Source: Salinicola lusitanus (GTDB lineage: Bacteria; Pseudomonadota; Gammaproteobacteria; Pseudomonadales; Halomonadaceae). From it: a stretch of DNA of 64,000 nucleotides. Below, piece after piece: positions 8,559 to 18,115 of this stretch. The number at the start of each line of letters is the position of its first letter. Positions within the stretch are counted from its first letter, which is position 1. The DNA lies in NCBI RefSeq assembly GCF_003206045.1, contig NZ_PZJM01000004.1:257424-321423 (forward strand). Direction: 5' to 3'. The position numbers were made by a program, and so were the translations under genes. The notes under the pieces were generated by a model. That model saw nothing but the letters and a program-made list of their open reading frames with translations. It was not told the origin of the DNA and made no database searches.

Positions 8559-9956
8559 ATGTCGCCTGCAGAGGAGAGGTCGCGGCCCCGGGGTCACGAC
8601 TGGTTGATGGCGCTGCTGTCTCGCGGGGCGGATTTCTGTGCCGTGCTGCTGGCCGGGTGGATCGCTTATGCCTGGCGATTCGATAGCGTGGTCGTCCATT
8701 ACGAGCGTTACCAGTGGGCGCTCCTGGTGGGCGGTCTCATCCAGCTTTGGCTGTTCCCGCTGTTCGGGCTCTACCGTTCATGGCGGGGGCGTCGCTGGCT
8801 GGCCATGGTCGCCAAGCTCCTTGGGGGCTATCTGGCCTGGGGCGTGGCACTTGCCATGGTGATGTTCGCGTTCCAACTGTTCGACTACTCGCGCATCTGG
8901 CTGCTGGGGTGGATGCTGCTGGCCTTCGCGCTCTCCACGGGCGCCCGCGGGCTCGCCTATCCGTTGATCACCCGGCTGCGCAAGCATGGCCGCAACCAGC
9001 GCAAGGTGTTGTTGATCGGCGACGCTTCATCGTGTCGCAACGCTTTCTACGCCCTGCGCCGGGACCCCGGGCAGGGGTTCGATGTCGCTCGGGTTCTGGT
9101 CCTGGATTACGGCCTCCGCCGGCGACTCGGGAAATACCAGGGCGTTGTCGATAACTACGAGTTCGGACGACGCATCACGGTCGAGGAGGACGAAGTCTGG
9201 GTATGTCTGCCGCTGTCACGCGGGAATGATGCGCATCGCATCATCGACGCGCTGGATACGGTCACTGCCAATATCCGGCTGATGCCGAACCTGTCGGATC
9301 TGCGTCTGATCAATCACAGCACATCGGTCATCGCCGGGCAGCATCTCATCGACGTGTGCTGTTCGCCGATGACGGGCTGGCGGCGAATGAAGAAGCGCAT
9401 ACTGGACGTAGTGTTGTCCAGTCTGATCCTGGTAACGATTGCGCCCCTGCTCCTGATCCTGGCCTTGGGCGTGAGAGCCAGTTCCCAGGGTCCGATCTTC
9501 TATCGGCAGGAGCGTGTCAGTTGGAACGGGCGACCGTTCTGGATGCTGAAGTTCCGCTCCATGCATGTCGATACCGAGCAAGCCGGTGTGAATTGGGGCG
9601 GGGCGAGAAACAAGTCGACGACCCGCTTCGGCGCCTTCCTGCGGCGGACCAGTCTCGATGAGCTGCCGCAGTTCATCAACGTGCTTCGCGGGGACATGTC
9701 CATCGTCGGCCCGAGGCCGGAGCGCACCATCTTCGTCGAGCGCTTCAAGCACGAGATACCGGGCTACATGCAGAAGCACATGGTCAAGGCCGGCATTACC
9801 GGATGGGCCCAGATCAACGGCTGGCGTGGCGACACGGACCTCAACAAGCGGATCGAGTGTGATCTCTGGTATATCGAGAACTGGTCGCTGTGGCTCGACC
9901 TGAAAATCATTCTGCTGACGTTCTTTCGGGGGTTCACGAATCCCCACGCCTATTGA
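8559..9956 (+). CDS. Undecaprenyl-phosphate sugar-1-phosphate transferase (WcaJ family)
   Basis: A 465-residue initiating transferase that loads the first sugar-1-phosphate onto undecaprenyl phosphate. The N-terminal half has four membrane helices and a CoA-binding-like Rossmann domain (KVLLIGDAS). The C-terminal catalytic domain starts with a reentrant helix at about residue 280 and carries KFRSM, DELPQFINVLRGDMSIVGPRP and GITGWAQINGWRGDT, which are the family signatures. The length and layout match WcaJ-type glucose-1-phosphate transferases. A second, divergent member lies at 58307-59668. A ribosome-binding site GAGAGG precedes the ATG. It is the last gene before an intrinsic terminator. 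Confidence 0.93.
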   Translation: MSPAEERSRPRGHDWLMALLSRGADFCAVLLAGWIAYAWRFDSVVVHYERYQWALLVGGLIQLWLFPLFGLYRSWRGRRWLAMVAKLLGGYLAWGVALAMVMFAFQLFDYSRIWLLGWMLLAFALSTGARGLAYPLITRLRKHGRNQRKVLLIGDASSCRNAFYALRRDPGQGFDVARVLVLDYGLRRRLGKYQGVVDNYEFGRRITVEEDEVWVCLPLSRGNDAHRIIDALDTVTANIRLMPNLSDLRLINHSTSVIAGQHLIDVCCSPMTGWRRMKKRILDVVLSSLILVTIAPLLLILALGVRASSQGPIFYRQERVSWNGRPFWMLKFRSMHVDTEQAGVNWGGARNKSTTRFGAFLRRTSLDELPQFINVLRGDMSIVGPRPERTIFVERFKHEIPGYMQKHMVKAGITGWAQINGWRGDTDLNKRIECDLWYIENWSLWLDLKIILLTFFRGFTNPHAY

Positions 9957-10013
9957 GGCCGAGTTATCCGCACGATACCCGTGAAGGGTCGTTTCGAGAT
10001 GGGTGAGTTTGTG

Positions 10014-10040
10014 ACGCCGCCGCTGCGGCGTTTTCTTTTT
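10014..10040 (+). terminator. Rho-independent terminator after the WcaJ-type gene
   Basis: A perfect 7-bp G+C-rich stem (ACGCCGC at 10014-10020 with GCGGCGT at 10025-10031) closes a CGCT loop and is followed by TTTTCTTTTT. It lies 58 bp after the stop of the preceding gene and 26 bp before the next start, so transcription of the second half of cluster 1 probably depends on its own promoter or on read-through. Confidence 0.88.
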
Positions 10041-10065
10041 CGAGTGAAAAGTGTGAGGGGAAGGG

Positions 10066-11379
10066 ATGGGTTGGTACTGCCCTAGGGGGCTCTGGTGGTT
10101 GGGCTTTTCATTGGTGCTGGTCTATGCCGCCCTGGGAATCGCTGCGCATTCGCTGAAGGATGTCATCGAGCCTTACATGGCGTTCCTGGGGCTGGCTTCG
10201 TTGCTGGTGTTCGGAGGCTGGCGGCGCAAAAGCGGGGCACTGGTCCTGCTGGTGGCGATCTGCCTGGTCCAGCTCGTCAGCTGGTGGCTCGCCATCGCCG
10301 ATCATCCGCAATGGGCCAGACCCAACCCCGATACGGAAAGAATGGCAAAGCTGTTCATCTTCATCGCCATCGCCTGGTGGTTGAGAGGAAGCCTGTGCCA
10401 TCTCTTCTGGGTATGGGGGCTCGCATTGGTAGCCTTTCTGCTGACGACGGTTGTTTATCCCGAGGGACGTGAATCATGGGTCCTCGGCTTGCAGGGGGAG
10501 CGTGTCGGGTTCGGTATCCAGAACAATCAGCATGCCTCGATGCTATTCGGTGTCGCGCTACTCGGGCTCTGTGTCTTTGCCCGACGGTTCTGCTGGTCCG
10601 GCGGGTTTCATAGGGGCCGCGCCTGCGTCTGGTTCGGCATGATGCTGATGGTGCTGGTGGGGATTCTGTTCGGCCAGACTCGGGCCGTCTGGTTGGCGCT
10701 GCTCCTCTCCTTGGTCGTGGTCTTGTTCGTGCTCGGGATTTACGCCAAGAAACGCTATCGGGTCCGGCTGCTGAATCGGCTGACCATGGGCATCGGCGCC
10801 GGGCTGCTCCTGGCGGGTGCGATCGTCATGATGCTATTCGGCCACGTGCTGGCCGACCGTGTGTTATCCGAACACCAGATCATCGCGCAGTTGCTGTCGG
10901 GGCGGCTGGATACGCTGCCCTACAGCAGCATCGGCATTCGCATCCACTCCTGGGTCGCGGCCACCCAGTGGATCGCCGAACGGCCCTGGATCGGCTGGGG
11001 CAGCAACGGGCGCGAGCTGGTGATCGAGCACACGCCCTGGTTGCCGGAGTACGTGAAAAGCCACTTTGGGCATCTGCACAATTTCCTGTTGGAGACGCTG
11101 GTCAATTACGGCTTCCTGGGGCTCGTCTGCATGATCGGATTGATAGCCTGGGTCGGAACCGTCACCTGGCGAGCCTGGGCGCGGGGCGACATGCCCAACG
11201 ACGTGGCGCTGTTCGCGGTGGCGTTCTTCTGCTATTGGCTGATCGTCAATCAGTTCGAGTCCTACCTCTCGTTCTGGACCGGCATCTATGTCCACAATCT
11301 GATCGTGGGAGGGCTGGTCACGCTTTACTGGCGTTCACCCGCCGACCCGCGCCGCGCCGTCGAAAACCGATTACCATAG
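10066..11379 (+). CDS. O-antigen ligase / Wzy family membrane protein, second copy
   Basis: A 437-residue polytopic membrane protein with about eleven hydrophobic segments. A large loop between residues about 285 and 350 has GIRIHSWVAATQWIAERPWIGWGSNG and the FGHLHNFLLETLVNYG segment, where LHN is the family motif seen in WaaL and Wzy_C proteins. It follows an intrinsic terminator and has a GGGGAAGGG ribosome-binding site. Two proteins of this family in one cluster suggest that one polymerises and the other ligates or acts on a different acceptor. Which does which is not decidable here. Confidence 0.87.
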   Translation: MGWYCPRGLWWLGFSLVLVYAALGIAAHSLKDVIEPYMAFLGLASLLVFGGWRRKSGALVLLVAICLVQLVSWWLAIADHPQWARPNPDTERMAKLFIFIAIAWWLRGSLCHLFWVWGLALVAFLLTTVVYPEGRESWVLGLQGERVGFGIQNNQHASMLFGVALLGLCVFARRFCWSGGFHRGRACVWFGMMLMVLVGILFGQTRAVWLALLLSLVVVLFVLGIYAKKRYRVRLLNRLTMGIGAGLLLAGAIVMMLFGHVLADRVLSEHQIIAQLLSGRLDTLPYSSIGIRIHSWVAATQWIAERPWIGWGSNGRELVIEHTPWLPEYVKSHFGHLHNFLLETLVNYGFLGLVCMIGLIAWVGTVTWRAWARGDMPNDVALFAVAFFCYWLIVNQFESYLSFWTGIYVHNLIVGGLVTLYWRSPADPRRAVENRLP

Positions 11380-11470
11380 GCCACAATCGTATAGTGGCGA
11401 GTGCGACGCGTAGGCAGGAAAACGGTGTGTCGGCTCGCGCTTTTTTCATCCGATGGTTGAAGGGACAGCA

Positions 11471-12826
11471 ATGCGAATCACGATTTTCGGTACCGGATAT
11501 GTCGGCTTGGTCACCGGAGCCTGTCTGGCCGATGCGGGCCATGACGTCATGTGCATGGATATCGATGAACAGAAGGTCGCCCGGCTCAAGCAGGGCGAGA
11601 TTCCGATCTACGAACCCGGGCTGGAAACGCTGGTCACCGAGAACGTCGGTCAGCAGCGGCTGCTGTTTACCACCGACGCCGCGGAAGCGGTGGCGTTCGG
11701 CACGCTGCAGTTCATCGCCGTGGGCACGCCGCCGGACGAGGATGGCAGTGCCGACCTGCAGTACGTGCTGGCGGTGGCCAAGACCATCGGCCAGCACATG
11801 GACGAGTACAAGGTCGTGGTCGACAAGTCCACGGTGCCGGTCGGTACTGCGGATCGGGTTCACGAGGCGATCAGTGGGACCCTGGGCGAGCGCGGCGTCG
11901 CGCTCGACTTCGATGTCTGCTCGAATCCGGAGTTTCTGAAGGAAGGGGCTGCCATCGAGGATTTCACTCACGGCGCACGTATTGTCGTGGGCACCGACTC
12001 GGAGCAAGTCAAAACGCTGATGCGCGAGTGCTACGCGCCCTATAACCGGCGCGTCGAGAAACTGATGTTCATGGACGTGCGCAGCGCGGAGCTGACCAAG
12101 TACGCCGCCAACGCGATGCTGGCGACCAAGATCAGTTTCATGAACGAGATCGCGAACCTCGCCGAGCGGTTGGGCGCGGATATCGAGCAGGTCCGCCGAG
12201 GGATCGGCAGCGATCCGCGAATCGGCTATCACTTCATCTACCCCGGTTGCGGTTATGGCGGCTCCTGCTTTCCGAAGGACGTGCAGGCGCTGGCGCGGAC
12301 CGCCAGCCAGATCGGCTACGATCCGCAGCTGCTCAATGCCGTCGAGGCGGTCAACGACCGCCAGAAGTCGACCCTGTTCGACAAGCTCGGCCAGGCGTTC
12401 GATGGCCAACTGGATGGCAAGACGGTGGCGGTCTGGGGGCTGGCGTTCAAGCCCAATACCGATGACATGCGCGCAGCCCCGAGTCGCCACCTGATGGAAG
12501 CGCTCTGGGCCGCTGGCGCCAAGGTTCGGGCCTACGATCCGGAAGCCATGGAGGAGTGTCGACGCATTTACGGCGAGCGCGCCGATCTGACACTGGTTGG
12601 GGGGCGCGACGAAGCGCTGCAGGAAGCGGATGCGCTGGTGATCTGTACTGAATGGAAATCCTTCCGGACGGTGGATTTTGGTCATCTTCAGCGCACGCTG
12701 CGGACCCCGGTCATCGTGGATGGCCGCAACCTGTTTGAGCCCGAGCAGGTGCGGGCCGCCGGCCTGCTCTATTTTGCGGTGGGTCGCGGTGATTCGCTGC
12801 GTATCAGCGGCCGTCCGGCGCACTGA
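11471..12826 (+). CDS. ugd: UDP-glucose 6-dehydrogenase
   Basis: A 451-residue cytoplasmic enzyme that oxidises UDP-glucose to UDP-glucuronate with NAD+, supplying glucuronic acid for an acidic polysaccharide. The N-terminal NAD domain begins [20 protein letters not shown]. The central domain has the catalytic cysteine segment [18 protein letters not shown] near residue 260. The C-terminal UDP-binding domain has [18 protein letters not shown] chose the ATG at 11471 (GAAGGGA upstream, domain starts at once) over an ATG at 11453. It lies 50 bp before manC, in one operon. Confidence 0.96.
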   Translation: MRITIFGTGYVGLVTGACLADAGHDVMCMDIDEQKVARLKQGEIPIYEPGLETLVTENVGQQRLLFTTDAAEAVAFGTLQFIAVGTPPDEDGSADLQYVLAVAKTIGQHMDEYKVVVDKSTVPVGTADRVHEAISGTLGERGVALDFDVCSNPEFLKEGAAIEDFTHGARIVVGTDSEQVKTLMRECYAPYNRRVEKLMFMDVRSAELTKYAANAMLATKISFMNEIANLAERLGADIEQVRRGIGSDPRIGYHFIYPGCGYGGSCFPKDVQALARTASQIGYDPQLLNAVEAVNDRQKSTLFDKLGQAFDGQLDGKTVAVWGLAFKPNTDDMRAAPSRHLMEALWAAGAKVRAYDPEAMEECRRIYGERADLTLVGGRDEALQEADALVICTEWKSFRTVDFGHLQRTLRTPVIVDGRNLFEPEQVRAAGLLYFAVGRGDSLRISGRPAH

Positions 12827-12875
12827 GCGTCTGACCATGCCCAACCCGACAAGCGAGCGCGAAGGAGAGGCCGGA

Positions 12876-14282
12876 ATGCTCATACCCGTGGTATTGGCTG
12901 GCGGTGCCGGCACGCGTCTGTGGCCGATGTCCCGCGCGAGTCACCCCAAACAGTTTCTGCCCATTACCGGGCGTCGCAGCATGCTGGTAGAGACACTGGC
13001 GCGGTTCGATTCGCTGTCGCCGGCGGCGCCGATCGTCGTCTGCCAGGATGCGCATCGTTTTCTGGTGGCCGAGCAGTTGCGCGAGGCGGGTGTGACCGGC
13101 GATATCCTGCTCGAGCCGGCGCTGCGCAACACCGCACCGGCGATTGCCCTGGCGGCGTTACAGGCCATTGGCCGGGATGACAATGCGCTGATGCTGGTAT
13201 TGCCGGCCGATCACGCGGTGGCCGACCCGCAGGCGCTGATCGCGGCGATCGCGCCTGCGCGGGCGGCGGCGGAGCAGGGCCGGCTGGTGACGTTTGGCGT
13301 GTCCCCGACGCGGGCGGAAACCGGCTACGGCTATATCGAGGCCGCTGACACCCCGAGCGCCGATAGCGCGGTGCCGATCCGGCGCTTCGTCGAGAAACCG
13401 GATGCAGAGACCGCGCACTCCTACCTCGCTAGCGGCCGCTATCTCTGGAACAGCGGCATGTTCCTGATGCGGGCGGATCGCTACCTGCAAGCCCTCGAGC
13501 GTCAGCGGCCGGCCATGCTCGCGGCCGTGAAGTCGGCCTGGGACGCGCGCCAGGTCGATCTCGATTTCCTCAGGGTGGGCGTGGACGCCTTCAGCGCCTG
13601 CGAGGCCGAGTCGATCGATTATGCCGTGATGGAGAACGCCCCGGATGCCAGCGTGGTGACACTGGATGCCGGTTGGTCGGATGTCGGCTCCTGGCAGTCG
13701 CTGTGGGAAATCTCCGCCAAGGACGAGGATGACAACGCGCTGCGTGGGGATGTGATCGTCGACGGCGTGAGCGGGAGCCTGATCCACAGCGAAAGCCGAC
13801 TGGTGGCGGCGATCGGCGTCAGGGACCTGATGATCGTCGAGACGCCGGATGCGGTGATGGTGGCGCATCGCGACGCCTCGCAGGCGGTCAAGCGCGTTGC
13901 CGAGACGCTCAAGCGCCAGAATCGTACCGAGTGGGATCAGCATCGCCGGGTCCACCGTCCCTGGGGCAGCTACGACGGCGTCCATGCCGCCGAGCGATAC
14001 CAGGTCAAGCAGATCAGCGTGCGGCCGGGTGGCCGGCTGTCGCTCCAGAAGCATTTCCATCGCGCCGAGCACTGGATCGTGGTGCGCGGTACGGCGCGGG
14101 TGACGCGGGGCGAGGAGACCTTCCTGCTGGAGGAGAACCAGTCGACCTACATCCCGCTGGGGGTGCTCCATCGTCTCGAGAACCCCGGCAAGATCGCGCT
14201 GGAGCTGATTGAAGTCCAGAGCGGCAGCTACCTCGGCGAGGACGACATCGAGCGCTTCGACGACGTCTACCGCCGGGAGTGA
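12876..14282 (+). CDS. manC: Mannose-1-phosphate guanylyltransferase / mannose-6-phosphate isomerase
   Basis: A 468-residue bifunctional enzyme of the AlgA/ManC/CpsB type. It makes GDP-mannose and often also isomerises fructose-6-phosphate to mannose-6-phosphate. The N-terminal nucleotidyltransferase domain has VVLAGGAGTRLWPMSR and HPKQFL, with FVEKPD near residue 175. The C-terminal type II PMI cupin has RPWGSYDG and VRPGGRLSLQKHFHRAEHW. The ATG at 12876 has AAGGAG at 12862-12867; an in-frame ATG at 12837 lacks one. Its stop abuts the stop of the convergent MscS gene with no gap. Confidence 0.95.
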   Translation: MLIPVVLAGGAGTRLWPMSRASHPKQFLPITGRRSMLVETLARFDSLSPAAPIVVCQDAHRFLVAEQLREAGVTGDILLEPALRNTAPAIALAALQAIGRDDNALMLVLPADHAVADPQALIAAIAPARAAAEQGRLVTFGVSPTRAETGYGYIEAADTPSADSAVPIRRFVEKPDAETAHSYLASGRYLWNSGMFLMRADRYLQALERQRPAMLAAVKSAWDARQVDLDFLRVGVDAFSACEAESIDYAVMENAPDASVVTLDAGWSDVGSWQSLWEISAKDEDDNALRGDVIVDGVSGSLIHSESRLVAAIGVRDLMIVETPDAVMVAHRDASQAVKRVAETLKRQNRTEWDQHRRVHRPWGSYDGVHAAERYQVKQISVRPGGRLSLQKHFHRAEHWIVVRGTARVTRGEETFLLEENQSTYIPLGVLHRLENPGKIALELIEVQSGSYLGEDDIERFDDVYRRE

Positions 14283-15668
14283 TCACTGGGCGGGCCCGAT
14301 CCTGCTGCCCCGGTTGTCGGCCCCCGCGACTCTCGTCGTCGCCGGGTCCGGCGGCGTACTGCCGCCATCGCGCTGGGGAACGTCCAGACGCAGGGTCGGC
14401 AGATACTCGGGGTAGTTTGCGCAGATGAAGTCGATCAGGCCTTCCCGGATCTCGCAGCGTAGATCGAAGGTATTGGGGCCGCCGCTGCTGCTGATCAGCA
14501 CACGCAGCTGCTTGTTGCGCTCGGTCATCTCCAGCATCTGCACCTTGCAGACGCGCCCGGTCCAGAATGGCGAGGCCTCGGCAATTCGCTGACACTCGGC
14601 CCGCAGCGGCTCCATCGGCAGGTGGTAGTCGACGTAGAGAATGACGACACCGATCAGATCCTTGTCGCGGCGGGTCCAGTTCTCGAAGGGGTGGTCGACG
14701 AAATAGGTGATCGGCAACACGACCCGGCGCCAGTCCCAGGTCCTCACCACCGCGTAGGTGAGCGTCAACTCTTCTACCCAGCCCCACTCGCCCTCGACGA
14801 TGACCGAGTCGTTCAGCTGGATCGGCTGGGTGAGGGCGATCTGGATGCCGGCGATCAGGTTGCCCAGTACCTTCTGCGCCGAGAAACCCAGCACCACACC
14901 CAGGATCCCGGCGGAGGCGAGGATACTGGCGCCAAGCTGGCGGACTTTCTCGAACACCATCAGCATCGAGGCGAGCGCCAGAATGACGATGATGAAATTG
15001 ATCAGTTTTCGCAGCACGGTGATCTGCGTGTGCACCTTGCGCGCGACCGCATCCTCGTCATCGAACTTGTAGCGCTCGCTCAATGCCCGCTCGCTGATGT
15101 TGATCCCGTGAATCAGCACCCCGGCGATGCTGCCGATCAGTATCAGGCTGGTCAGGTCGTGCAGCGCCGCGTCGAGGCGGGCCGAGGTGATGAAAACCGG
15201 GAACAGCGAAAACAGCACGAAGATCGGGATCAGCGCGGCCAGGCAGCGCGCCATGAACGGCACCAGGAAACGTTCCAGTATCGAGGTCCGCGAATCCCCC
15301 CAGCGATCCATGGTGGCGACCAGCCGCCGGCATAGCCGAATCAACAGCCAGACGCCAAGCAAGGCGGCACAGAAGTGCGCCACCGTCATGATCAGCGCGT
15401 GGCCCTCGACGGCGTTCGGAACCAGGAAGTGGGCCGCGCCGAAGAGTCCGTAGACCCAGAGTACGCCCACCAGCGGCGGATGGACGGCCTTGACGGTGGT
15501 ACCGAGCAGGGAGTGGCGGCTATCGCCGAGTCGTCGCAGCCGGAAGTGCACATACTTGAGCAGGGCATGGGCGGCGATGGTGACGACGACGATGATCGCC
15601 GCCGTGAGCCAGAATGGCAGCGCATCGAGCCACGCCGCCACCGTCGTATCGATGACTGATGCCTTCAT
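14283..15668 (-). CDS. MscS-family mechanosensitive ion channel
   Basis: A 461-residue inner-membrane protein with about five N-terminal helices before the conserved pore helix and beta domain. The pore/beta segment GASILASAGILGVVLGFSAQKVLGNLIAG (key glycine/alanine packing positions at about residues 245-272) is typical of MscS, followed by DSVIVEGEWGWVEELTLTYAVVRTWD. It is larger than E. coli MscS (286) because of extra N-terminal helices, like the YbdG/YnaI group. It would open on hypo-osmotic shock, fitting a salt-adapted host. It lies convergent to manC and is transcribed alone. Confidence 0.9.
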   Translation of the reverse strand: MKASVIDTTVAAWLDALPFWLTAAIIVVVTIAAHALLKYVHFRLRRLGDSRHSLLGTTVKAVHPPLVGVLWVYGLFGAAHFLVPNAVEGHALIMTVAHFCAALLGVWLLIRLCRRLVATMDRWGDSRTSILERFLVPFMARCLAALIPIFVLFSLFPVFITSARLDAALHDLTSLILIGSIAGVLIHGINISERALSERYKFDDEDAVARKVHTQITVLRKLINFIIVILALASMLMVFEKVRQLGASILASAGILGVVLGFSAQKVLGNLIAGIQIALTQPIQLNDSVIVEGEWGWVEELTLTYAVVRTWDWRRVVLPITYFVDHPFENWTRRDKDLIGVVILYVDYHLPMEPLRAECQRIAEASPFWTGRVCKVQMLEMTERNKQLRVLISSSGGPNTFDLRCEIREGLIDFICANYPEYLPTLRLDVPQRDGGSTPPDPATTRVAGADNRGSRIGPAQ

Positions 15669-15831
15669 GGAGGAGCCTGTTGTTGCTGTTGTCGACTTCC
15701 TCCAGCTTAGGCGCTCTGGCTACAACTTTCGTCGGGTGGGACAATTTTCTCCGGCAGGGCCGTCGTTGGCTCGGCGACACGGCGAGCGGCGCTCCCGCGG
15801 TGGCGCCCGCCAGCGCCGAATGTCCGGCAGG

Positions 15832-16818
15832 TTACCGGGAGAGCCCGATCTGGCGCGAGATATCGTCGATCTGGGCGATCTGATCGTTGACGAACGTCGT
15901 GAAGGCTTCGCCATGCATCTCGAACGGCATCAGCCCGTTCTGCGTCATGACGCTTTTCCACTCATCGCTGCTGTAAAGCGTGTCGATGGTATCGACCCAC
16001 CAGTCGTAAGCGTCGTCGGAAACCTCTGCCGGCATGTAGAAACCACGCCAGTTGGGGGCGATGGTATCGATTCCCTGCTCACGCGCCGTTGGCCACTCCT
16101 GCAGCTTGCCGGGCAGGCGCTCCTCGGAGAGGATCGCCAGAGGCCGCAGGTCACCGGACTCGATGAAGCTGATCACTTCCGAGATGTCGCCGGTGAAGGC
16201 ATCGACGTGGCCTCCCAGGGTCTGGGTTACCGCCTCGCCGCCGCCGTTGTAACCGAGGTAGGGGATGCGCGCCAGATCGTCGACGCCCGCGGCATCGGCC
16301 GCCATCAGCAGCTTGAGGTGATCCCAGCCGCCGGTCGCGGTGCCGCCGGTGAAGGTCAGCGCCCTGGGATTCTCCTTCAGCGCTTGCATGACGTCGGAGA
16401 GCGATTGGTACGGCGAATCGGCGGCGACGGCGATGACCCCGTAGTCCGCGCCCAGCGTCCCGATCCAGTTGACCATGCTGGCGTCCATCCCGGGAAACTG
16501 GCCGCGAGCCAGGCCGGTCGTGGTCACGGTGCTGGCGGCGACGATCAGGTTCTCCTGGCCGGCCCGTTTCTGGACCACGTGGGAGAAACCGACACCGCCA
16601 CTGGCGCCTGGCATGTTGATGGTCTGGACGTTGCCATCGACCAGGTCGAGATCGCTGAGCACTCGCCCCACGGAGCGGCAGGTGAAGTCCCAGCCGCCAC
16701 CGGGATTGGCGGGAGCGATGCAGTCCACCTTTCCGCTCTGCTCGAAAGCCTGGGAGGCACTGGCGACGCTCCAGAGCAGACCGCCCACGATGAGCGTCTT
16801 GAGTTGAGGCTTGATCAT
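15832..16818 (-). CDS. TctC/Bug-type periplasmic solute-binding protein
   Basis: A 328-residue secreted protein of the tripartite tricarboxylate transporter receptor family. It has a signal peptide (MIKPQLKTLIVGGLLWSVAS, then SQA), followed by the family segments APANPGGGWDFTCR, NMPGASGGVGFSHVV and TGGTATGGWDHLKL. The ATG at 16818 was chosen because it opens the signal peptide and has GAGGAA upstream. These proteins bind carboxylates for TctAB membrane partners, but no tctA or tctB is in the window. It points the same way as the LysR gene 160 bp upstream, and so belongs to the catabolic module at 15.8-20.3 kb. Confidence 0.9.
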   Translation of the reverse strand: MIKPQLKTLIVGGLLWSVASASQAFEQSGKVDCIAPANPGGGWDFTCRSVGRVLSDLDLVDGNVQTINMPGASGGVGFSHVVQKRAGQENLIVAASTVTTTGLARGQFPGMDASMVNWIGTLGADYGVIAVAADSPYQSLSDVMQALKENPRALTFTGGTATGGWDHLKLLMAADAAGVDDLARIPYLGYNGGGEAVTQTLGGHVDAFTGDISEVISFIESGDLRPLAILSEERLPGKLQEWPTAREQGIDTIAPNWRGFYMPAEVSDDAYDWWVDTIDTLYSSDEWKSVMTQNGLMPFEMHGEAFTTFVNDQIAQIDDISRQIGLSR

Positions 16819-16981
16819 TGGCGCGTTCCTCTTCGTCTTGTTATCGATTGGCATGGGAGACCTGCCTGCTGTGCCTTGTAACCGGGAGGGGACGACAGCA
16901 GACGGTAGAGGACTGTAGCGAGGGGCGCCGACGGGAAAAATTGGTTTCTGGGCAAGCAAGGCTTCGTGCTTTTCGAAGGGT

Positions 16982-17929
16982 TTACACCTTCGTCGCAGCG
17001 ACCGCGCCGGCTCGGGTCTCGCTGGCCTCGAGCTCTCGGGTCCCCGCGCCGACCAGATGGTCGACCATCTGGCGGGCGATCAGCGGCAGTGCGTCCAGGT
17101 CGCGGACGCCGATGACCAGCTCGCGCTCCGCCCACTCGTCGATCAGCGGGACCGTCGCCAGGGATAGGCTCTCCCGATAGGCGGCGACGGCCCGGGCGGG
17201 CAGGATGCCGATTCCCATGCCCCGGTCGATCATGCGGCAGATGCCCTCGAAGCTGCGCACCTGGATGCGCATCCGCAGTGGCCGGGACAGTCGCTGGGAA
17301 TCCTGGTGCAGCAGGGCGTGGAGCGACGAGTCCTGCTCCAGCCCGATGAAGTCGTGATCCAGGGTCTCGGCGAACGCCAGCCGCTGCCGGTTCGCCAGTG
17401 GATGGTCCCGGGCGGTGACCAGCACCAGTCGGTCCCGGCGGTAGGGCTGGATCGAGAGGCCGTCGGCGGGGATGTGCGCGGAGAAGATGCCGATGTCGGT
17501 GAGGCCGTCGCGGACGGCCGTGATGATCTCGTGACTCAGGCGTTCCTGCATGTCGATGCGAATCTGCGGATAGCGCCAGGTGAAGTCGCTCAGGTCGTCG
17601 GGCAGGAACTCGATCACCGCGGAGGTGTTGGCGTGCAGCCGCACATGCCCGCGGATTCCCACGCTGTACTCGCTGAGATCGGCGTTGAGGTGGTCGAGGC
17701 TGTCCAGCATGTGGCGGGCATGGTGGAGCAGCGCATGGCCGGCGGGGGTCAGCTCGACGCCGCGCGGGCGCCGATAGAGCAGGGTGGTCGAGAGCTGGGT
17801 CTCGAGATCGCTGATGCGCTTGCTCACCGCCGCCAGGGCCAGGTGCTCCCGTTCGGCGGCGCGGGTCAGGCTTCGCAGGTCGGCGATGGCGACGAACAGC
17901 TTGAGTGTGATGAAGTCGAGCCGCTTCAT
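16982..17929 (-). CDS. LysR-family transcriptional regulator
   Basis: A 315-residue regulator. The N-terminal winged helix-turn-helix (residues about 4-62: LKLFVAIADLRSLTRAAER, then AAVSKRISDLE) is followed by a linker helix and a type 2 periplasmic-binding-like effector domain from about residue 90. It is divergent from the CoA-transferase gene at 18116, which is the usual arrangement for a LysR activator controlling its neighbour. A carboxylate or its CoA ester from the local pathway is a likely effector, by inference. Confidence 0.92.
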   Translation of the reverse strand: MKRLDFITLKLFVAIADLRSLTRAAEREHLALAAVSKRISDLETQLSTTLLYRRPRGVELTPAGHALLHHARHMLDSLDHLNADLSEYSVGIRGHVRLHANTSAVIEFLPDDLSDFTWRYPQIRIDMQERLSHEIITAVRDGLTDIGIFSAHIPADGLSIQPYRRDRLVLVTARDHPLANRQRLAFAETLDHDFIGLEQDSSLHALLHQDSQRLSRPLRMRIQVRSFEGICRMIDRGMGIGILPARAVAAYRESLSLATVPLIDEWAERELVIGVRDLDALPLIARQMVDHLVGAGTRELEASETRAGAVAATKV

Positions 17930-17973
17930 GGTGAGGGTGCCCGTTTGGCGACGAAGTTGCGGCCACTCTAGCG

Positions 17974-17988
17974 TTCGCGATGGACGAA
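17974..17988. promoter_or_regulatory. Candidate LysR-type operator (TTCG-N7-CGAA)
   Basis: In the LysR/CoA-transferase intergenic region there is an inverted repeat TTCG (17974-17977) and CGAA (17985-17988), which contains a T-N11-A core, the general shape of a LysR site. It lies 45-59 bp upstream of the LysR start and about 130 bp upstream of the CoA-transferase start. The motif is short and could be chance. Confidence 0.35.
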
Positions 17989-18115
17989 GCCTAGCTTGAC
18001 GATCGCCTAATTGTGGCAGCCCGAGGGCTGGGTCACTCTGCCGCTATCGAAAAACGATCATGGCGGCAGCGGTTCGAGCGAGGCGGTGCCGATGTACGTG
18101 ACGGAGGAGAGCGAT

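Noticed and set aside
11318-12913. 531-codon minus-strand frame opposite ugd
   Set aside because: Antisense of a clear UDP-glucose dehydrogenase with all motifs; the predicted protein has no known features.
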